Below, one piece after another: positions 60,307 to 64,000 of a stretch of DNA of 64,000 nucleotides (its first letter is position 1; each line of letters starts with the position of its first letter). The notes under the pieces are model-generated. The model was not told the DNA's origin, searched no databases, and saw nothing but the letters and a program-made list of their open reading frames with translations. The stretch is from Desulfolinea sp050305405. GTDB taxonomy: Bacteria > Chloroflexota > Anaerolineae > Anaerolineales > Villigracilaceae. Made by a program: the position numbers and the translations under genes. The stretch covers positions 275,769 to 339,768 of the forward strand of contig JBNLFG010000002.1 of the NCBI GenBank assembly GCA_050305405.1, in the 5' to 3' direction.

Positions 60307-60321
60307 AAAAAGCTCCTCATA

Positions 60322-62157
60322 TTAGGCTAAGAGTGCATAGATTTGATGGTCGGTTGAGCCTATATAGACCATATCGTCGTAAACCAATGGGGAGCCAGTG
60401 ATAGGACCTTCGGTTGCGAATTTCCAACGTAATTGTCCTGTACGGGCTTCCAGACAGTAAAGGTGACCGTCGATTGATGCGCAATAGATCGCATCTTTGT
60501 ACACCACTGGAGAACTGGTTACTTGGTGTTCGGTGCGAAAACGCCAAGCTTCTTTGGCTGTATTGATGTCGATAGCATAGATAAATCCATCCGCTGCACC
60601 AACAAATACAAGATTGTCCAAGATTGCTGGCGAAGAGATGGAGCCTTTTCCTAAACGGAATTTCCATAAAGCCCAGCCGTTTGAGGCATCTAGTGCGTAT
60701 AAGGTGCTGTCTAAAGATGAAAAATAAACTGCGTTGTTTTTTACCAAAGGAGATGCAGTGACTGCGCGCTTTGCTTTGAATTGCCAACGCATCTTCCCTT
60801 TAAAATCTACACAGAAGAACTCACCGTTTTCAGAGCCTACATAAACATTTGTTCCAGCAACGAAGGGAGTTGAACGGATCGCTGAAGATGCATTAAATTC
60901 CCAGACTGGGCGGCCTGAAAGGCTGTTTACCGCATGTAAAGAACCATCATCTGAGCCGATGAAAACGTGCCCTTCTGCGATTCTAGGCGATGAACGGATT
61001 GGCGCTTCTGCATAGTGAGACCAAGCGATTTTCCCTGTACGGGCATTCAGCACATGTAATCGTTTGTCTTCGGACCCAAAGTAAACATTATTTTCAGCGA
61101 AGGCGGGTTTTGAGACAATCCCACCATCGGTGGGGTATTTCCACTTGAAAGCACCATTAGCAGCATCAAGCGCGTAGAGATTATTGTCGTAGCATCCTAT
61201 GTAAAGCGTGTTTTCAAAATAAGCTGGAGTACCACGAATCTCGTCCTCGCATTTGAATTTCCAAATAGGTTTGATCCCATCTAGTTTAACTGAAGAAACC
61301 GAATTTGGAGATATTCTTGAAAGCAGACCAGTCTGCCGTGCAGCAGCGACAAGAGCATCTTTCATCTCAGCTGCAGTTTGAAAGCGTTCACTTGGCTCAT
61401 ATGACAGCGCACGTATAACAACTGCTTCGATTTCGGCAGAAACCTCCTGGTTAATTTTCCTGATCGAACGCTCCGCAAAGGAGAAGGGCGGTTCCATACG
61501 GGGATCACGCCTCGTGAGCAGATGATGAAGCGTCGCTCCAAGCGCGTAAATATCGGCTAAGTGTGTTGCCTCGCCACGATACTGTTCCGGCGGGGAGTAT
61601 CCTTCGGTACCGATCATGGTCCCTTTTTGGCCAGTCTGGAATTGTTTTGCGATCCCGAAGTCGACTAGCATAATATGCCCGCGGCTATCAAGCATCACAT
61701 TTGATGGCTTCATATCGCGGAAAATGATCGGATCAGGTTTGTGCGTGTGTAAAAAACTTAAAACATCACATAATTCAATTGCCCAGGAAACAACTTGAGC
61801 GCTCGAAAGAAAACTATCCGCACTATTGATAACCGACTCAAGATCACTGCCATTAATATATTCAAGTACCAAATAAGAACGGTCTTCATTTGAGAAATAG
61901 TCAAAAATACTGGGAATAGATGGGTGTGTCAGCGTTGCCAGGATATTGGCTTCTCGCTCAAAATTTTGCACGATCGTTTCTTTAACTTTCGGGTCAGGCG
62001 CAAGATTTACCATCTCCTTAACCGCCACAAGCTTAACAACATTCGGAAAATGTAAATCTCTAGCACGATACACAGACCCCATCCCCCCAACCCCCACAAT
62101 CTCCTGAATGAGATAGCGTTCAGATAAGGTCACACCTGGATGCAGTTGTTGCTGCAC
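60322..62157 (-). CDS. Ser/Thr protein kinase with C-terminal PQQ beta-propeller
   Basis: 611 residues from a GTG; the frame is open for about 20 more codons without a better start, so the N-terminus is uncertain. Kinase domain about 1-275: glycine loop VGGMGSVYRA, catalytic Lys in VAVKEM, FRDMKPSN (Asp and Lys), DFGIAK and YSPPEQYRG. No membrane helix separates it from the second half. Residues about 290-605 are seven PQQ-like repeats, each ending WKF, WEF, WRF or similar and containing LYALDA/VYVGSEN-type strands. The propeller may sense a ligand or cofactor inside the cell. Confidence 0.93.
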   Translation of the reverse strand: MQQQLHPGVTLSERYLIQEIVGVGGMGSVYRARDLHFPNVVKLVAVKEMVNLAPDPKVKETIVQNFEREANILATLTHPSIPSIFDYFSNEDRSYLVLEYINGSDLESVINSADSFLSSAQVVSWAIELCDVLSFLHTHKPDPIIFRDMKPSNVMLDSRGHIMLVDFGIAKQFQTGQKGTMIGTEGYSPPEQYRGEATHLADIYALGATLHHLLTRRDPRMEPPFSFAERSIRKINQEVSAEIEAVVIRALSYEPSERFQTAAEMKDALVAAARQTGLLSRISPNSVSSVKLDGIKPIWKFKCEDEIRGTPAYFENTLYIGCYDNNLYALDAANGAFKWKYPTDGGIVSKPAFAENNVYFGSEDKRLHVLNARTGKIAWSHYAEAPIRSSPRIAEGHVFIGSDDGSLHAVNSLSGRPVWEFNASSAIRSTPFVAGTNVYVGSENGEFFCVDFKGKMRWQFKAKRAVTASPLVKNNAVYFSSLDSTLYALDASNGWALWKFRLGKGSISSPAILDNLVFVGAADGFIYAIDINTAKEAWRFRTEHQVTSSPVVYKDAIYCASIDGHLYCLEARTGQLRWKFATEGPITGSPLVYDDMVYIGSTDHQIYALLA

Positions 62158-62280
62158 AGGCCGATCATCATTATTTATTGAGCGGGTAACCTTGCGAGTT
62201 TCCAGAATGCCTCACTTGTAGAAAGCCCCTTACATGCCTGCACAAAAAAGTGTGCCAGACGGAGAAAAAACGAATGATGA

Positions 62281-62309
62281 ATTATAGTGCCCTCTGACAG
62301 GATTTGCAA
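62281..62309 (-). promoter_or_regulatory. Promoter of the phospho-signalling operon
   Basis: Minus-strand TTGCAA (62304-62309), 17-bp spacer, TATAAT (62281-62286). The leader to the GTG is about 115 nt, long enough for regulatory structure, though none is obvious. Confidence 0.82.
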
Positions 62310-62389
62310 CTTATGCTTGCCCTCTCGTTTGTTCTAAGGCAAAATCAGGCTGTTCAACGCATCAGAATATTAAAAGGATGGTTTCTCTT

Positions 62390-63310
62390 ATGACATTTCA
62401 CCCTCTTGCGGGAATCTATGCCGCAGCAATTACCTCGCTAAAAGAAAATGGATACGCTCTTGACCTGGAAGCTGCTACCGCCTATCTAGGCTTTCTCGCC
62501 GAAAGAGGCTGCCACGGCGCCCTTCTCTTTGGCACAACAGGCGAAGGCCCCTCCTTCTCAGCAGAAGAACGTATTCAACTCTTCAAAAGCGCCGTGGCTC
62601 TTCGCCAAACGCATCCGGAGTTTCGTCTGCTCGCCGGAACAGGTACGCCCAGCCTTACTGAGACCATCGCCCTCAACCAAGCTGCTTTCGATGCTGGTTT
62701 CGAGGGCGTCGTCACCTTGCCTCCCTTCTATTTTCGCGCAGCTAGCCAGGAAGGACTTTTTCAATGGTTCGATACCGTTATCCGTGAATCTGTTCCGGCA
62801 GGAAAGTACTTACTTGGCTATCATATTCCTAAAGTTTCTGGTGTACCCCTCCATCACGATCTGCTTGATCGCTTGAAAGATGCCCACCCCAACAAATTTG
62901 CAGGCATAAAAGATTCCTCGCATGATCTTGACCATGCCAAACAGCTTGGTCAGCGCTTTGGTAGAGAGCTTCTTGTGTTAAACGGCACCGATTCCTATCT
63001 GCTGGATGCTCTAAAATTTGACGCACAAGGCGCAATCACTGCGCCTGCGAATATCATCTCCCCGCAAATGCGCGCTCTGTGGGATGCCTTCCTAAGCAAC
63101 GAAGAAACAGAGAGTATTCAAGCTGAAATCACCCTTGTTCGGGAAGTTCTCGAAAAATATATGCCCTTCCCGCCGATTCTGAAAGCACTTGTTGCTGAAC
63201 TCTTTAGTCTTCCACATTGGCATGTGCGCCCACCTTTAGATGAAAGCCCCACGGATATAACGTCAAAAGCAACGCAAGAAATTCAAGATGCCTTGAACCA
63301 GTTAGCCTAA
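62390..63310 (+). CDS. DapA-family aldolase (dihydrodipicolinate synthase / NAL superfamily)
   Basis: 306 residues from the ATG at 62390, preferred because AAAAGG fits better there than at 62378. GTTGEGP is the pyruvate-carboxylate loop, Tyr in GYHIPKVSG and the Schiff-base Lys in AGIKDSSHD. These catalyse aldol reactions of pyruvate; family members include DapA, NanA and sugar-acid aldolases. No lysine-pathway gene is adjacent, so the substrate is open. A terminator follows. Confidence 0.87.
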   Translation: MTFHPLAGIYAAAITSLKENGYALDLEAATAYLGFLAERGCHGALLFGTTGEGPSFSAEERIQLFKSAVALRQTHPEFRLLAGTGTPSLTETIALNQAAFDAGFEGVVTLPPFYFRAASQEGLFQWFDTVIRESVPAGKYLLGYHIPKVSGVPLHHDLLDRLKDAHPNKFAGIKDSSHDLDHAKQLGQRFGRELLVLNGTDSYLLDALKFDAQGAITAPANIISPQMRALWDAFLSNEETESIQAEITLVREVLEKYMPFPPILKALVAELFSLPHWHVRPPLDESPTDITSKATQEIQDALNQLA

Positions 63311-63312
63311 AA

Positions 63313-63345
63313 CCAAAAACACCATCGAAAAGATGGTGTTTTTGG
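63313..63345. terminator. Bidirectional terminator
   Basis: Perfect 14-bp arms CCAAAAACACCATC and GATGGTGTTTTTGG. It lies between the aldolase and the convergent tRNA-Val, which ends 1 nt away. Confidence 0.95.
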
Positions 63346-63419
<74 letters not shown>

Positions 63420-63431
63420 GTTGCGGGCGAA

Positions 63432-63460
63432 ATTATAGTCGAGGCCAAATGCTTTTGCAA
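63432..63460 (-). promoter_or_regulatory. Promoter of tRNA-Val
   Basis: Minus-strand TTGCAA (63455-63460), 17-bp spacer, TATAAT (63432-63437). Confidence 0.85.
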
Positions 63461-63480
63461 GCAGAATCTAGTAGACCCTG

Positions 63481-64000
63481 TTATAATGCGCGCGGTCCAG
63501 ACAGGCTTATTTCACCGACCAGCACATTCCAAAGCTGGGGTAATTCATCCAAACTAAATTTTCGCAAGAAATTCCCGAGCTTTGTGACACGTGGGTCATG
63601 CTCTAATTTATGAAATTCTTCGTATTGTGCTTTTGCGACTGGGTCTTCCGCAAGAAGCTGCGCCAACTTTTCTTCTGCACCGACGATCATTGTGCGGAAT
63701 TTGAGTACCCGAAAACGTAGAAAGTTGCGCCCTAAACGCTCCTGACGAAAAAAAATGGGGCCCGGCGAGTCAATCAAAATCAGTACGGTCAACAATCCCA
63801 ATAAAGGGCTGAGCAAGACCAGCAAAAGACCTGATCCAGCAATATCAATCCATCTTTTCATCCAGCGATTGCGTCGTGTCAAAAGGTGATAGTGAAATTC
63901 AAGCCCCAGATATCCATCTAAATCTCTCGGCTCGATCCACAAGGAACCAAAATTATCGTTTTTTCGGATGAGGACAACCTTCCTAAAAACTTGGTTGAGA
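63481..64000 (-). pseudogene. Polyprenyl-phosphate sugar-phosphotransferase, C-terminally truncated, partial at window edge
   Basis: Open from the window edge (64000) to a TAA at 63481; the first listed Met is just a TTG inside the reading frame, because the frame continues upstream through FGSLWIEPRD. The visible part has the family helix WMKRWIDIAGSGLLL, then the PxFFRQERLGRN-type segment (FFRQERLGRN), KFRTM and the DELPQLWNVL loop. It then ends abruptly at GEISLSGPRAL; the family normally continues for about 70 more residues after the GPR motif. The break lies 62 bp upstream of tRNA-Val. Confidence 0.75.

Overview
The window most resembles a chromosomal segment of an Anaerolineae-type Chloroflexota. 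This is an inference from gene style, not from a marker gene. The signs are long Thr/Pro-rich linkers in secreted and membrane proteins, a histidine kinase with nine GAF domains, a RodZ-like protein with two HTH domains, a PhnE permease of double length, an AzlCD pair, a LipM-plus-LipA lipoate route, and many short palindromic intergenic repeats. Base composition looks moderate. There is no rRNA, CRISPR array, recognisable transposase or phage block.

Layout. Positions 1-4573 (minus strand) hold a WD40-like lipoprotein cut by the window edge, lipA, an NfeD/ClpP-class membrane protease and a PLP aminotransferase with a palindromic repeat embedded in its reading frame. Two tRNAs (Gly-TCC, probably Ile2-CAT) follow, then azlCD, a YccF protein, a polyprenol/phytol-kinase-like enzyme, and a pair made of a left-handed beta-helix protein and an acyl-ACP-reductase-like enzyme. 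Positions 9877-18429 are a signalling block: a receiver with a degenerate GGDEF domain, the 2146-residue kinase, a single-domain receiver and an alpha/beta hydrolase without its nucleophile. After tRNA-Met come an ArsR/Gly-Arg-rich protein/NifX-like operon, rplI, the RodZ-like gene, rimO, a CysQ-like phosphatase, an ECF sigma/anti-sigma pair and a TetR region with a perfect operator. Positions 29.8-46.4 kb are mostly housekeeping: CopD-like, TPR protein, murJ, two SDRs, ylxP, folC, lon, M24 peptidase and hydrolases. This stretch also holds a GxxExxY cassette between direct repeats and a tandem duplication that left a frameshifted ylxP remnant. Positions 46.5-50.4 kb are a phosphonate-type ABC transporter. 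Positions 50.5-55.5 kb carry a DUF4230 protein, lipM, yqeY, and a pgpH-ybeY-dgkA operon.

Positions 55.6-62.3 kb hold the most system-like locus. A strong promoter precedes a Ser/Thr kinase with a PQQ propeller, a PP2C phosphatase, a J-domain/VWA fusion, a zinc-ribbon/FHA protein, an 80-residue unknown protein and an OmpR-type regulator, all on one strand with overlaps or tiny gaps. An orphan NarL-type regulator with its own promoter follows. The window ends with a DapA-family aldolase, tRNA-Val and a sugar transferase truncated next to that tRNA.

Two threads run through the window. At least six small inverted-repeat families sit between genes and sometimes supply stop codons or coding sequence. 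Several genes have a TATAAT-like box only 6-9 nt before the start codon and no Shine-Dalgarno, which suggests leaderless transcripts. No stretch over 300 bases lacks a gene, except for the two-tRNA interval at 4574-4951.
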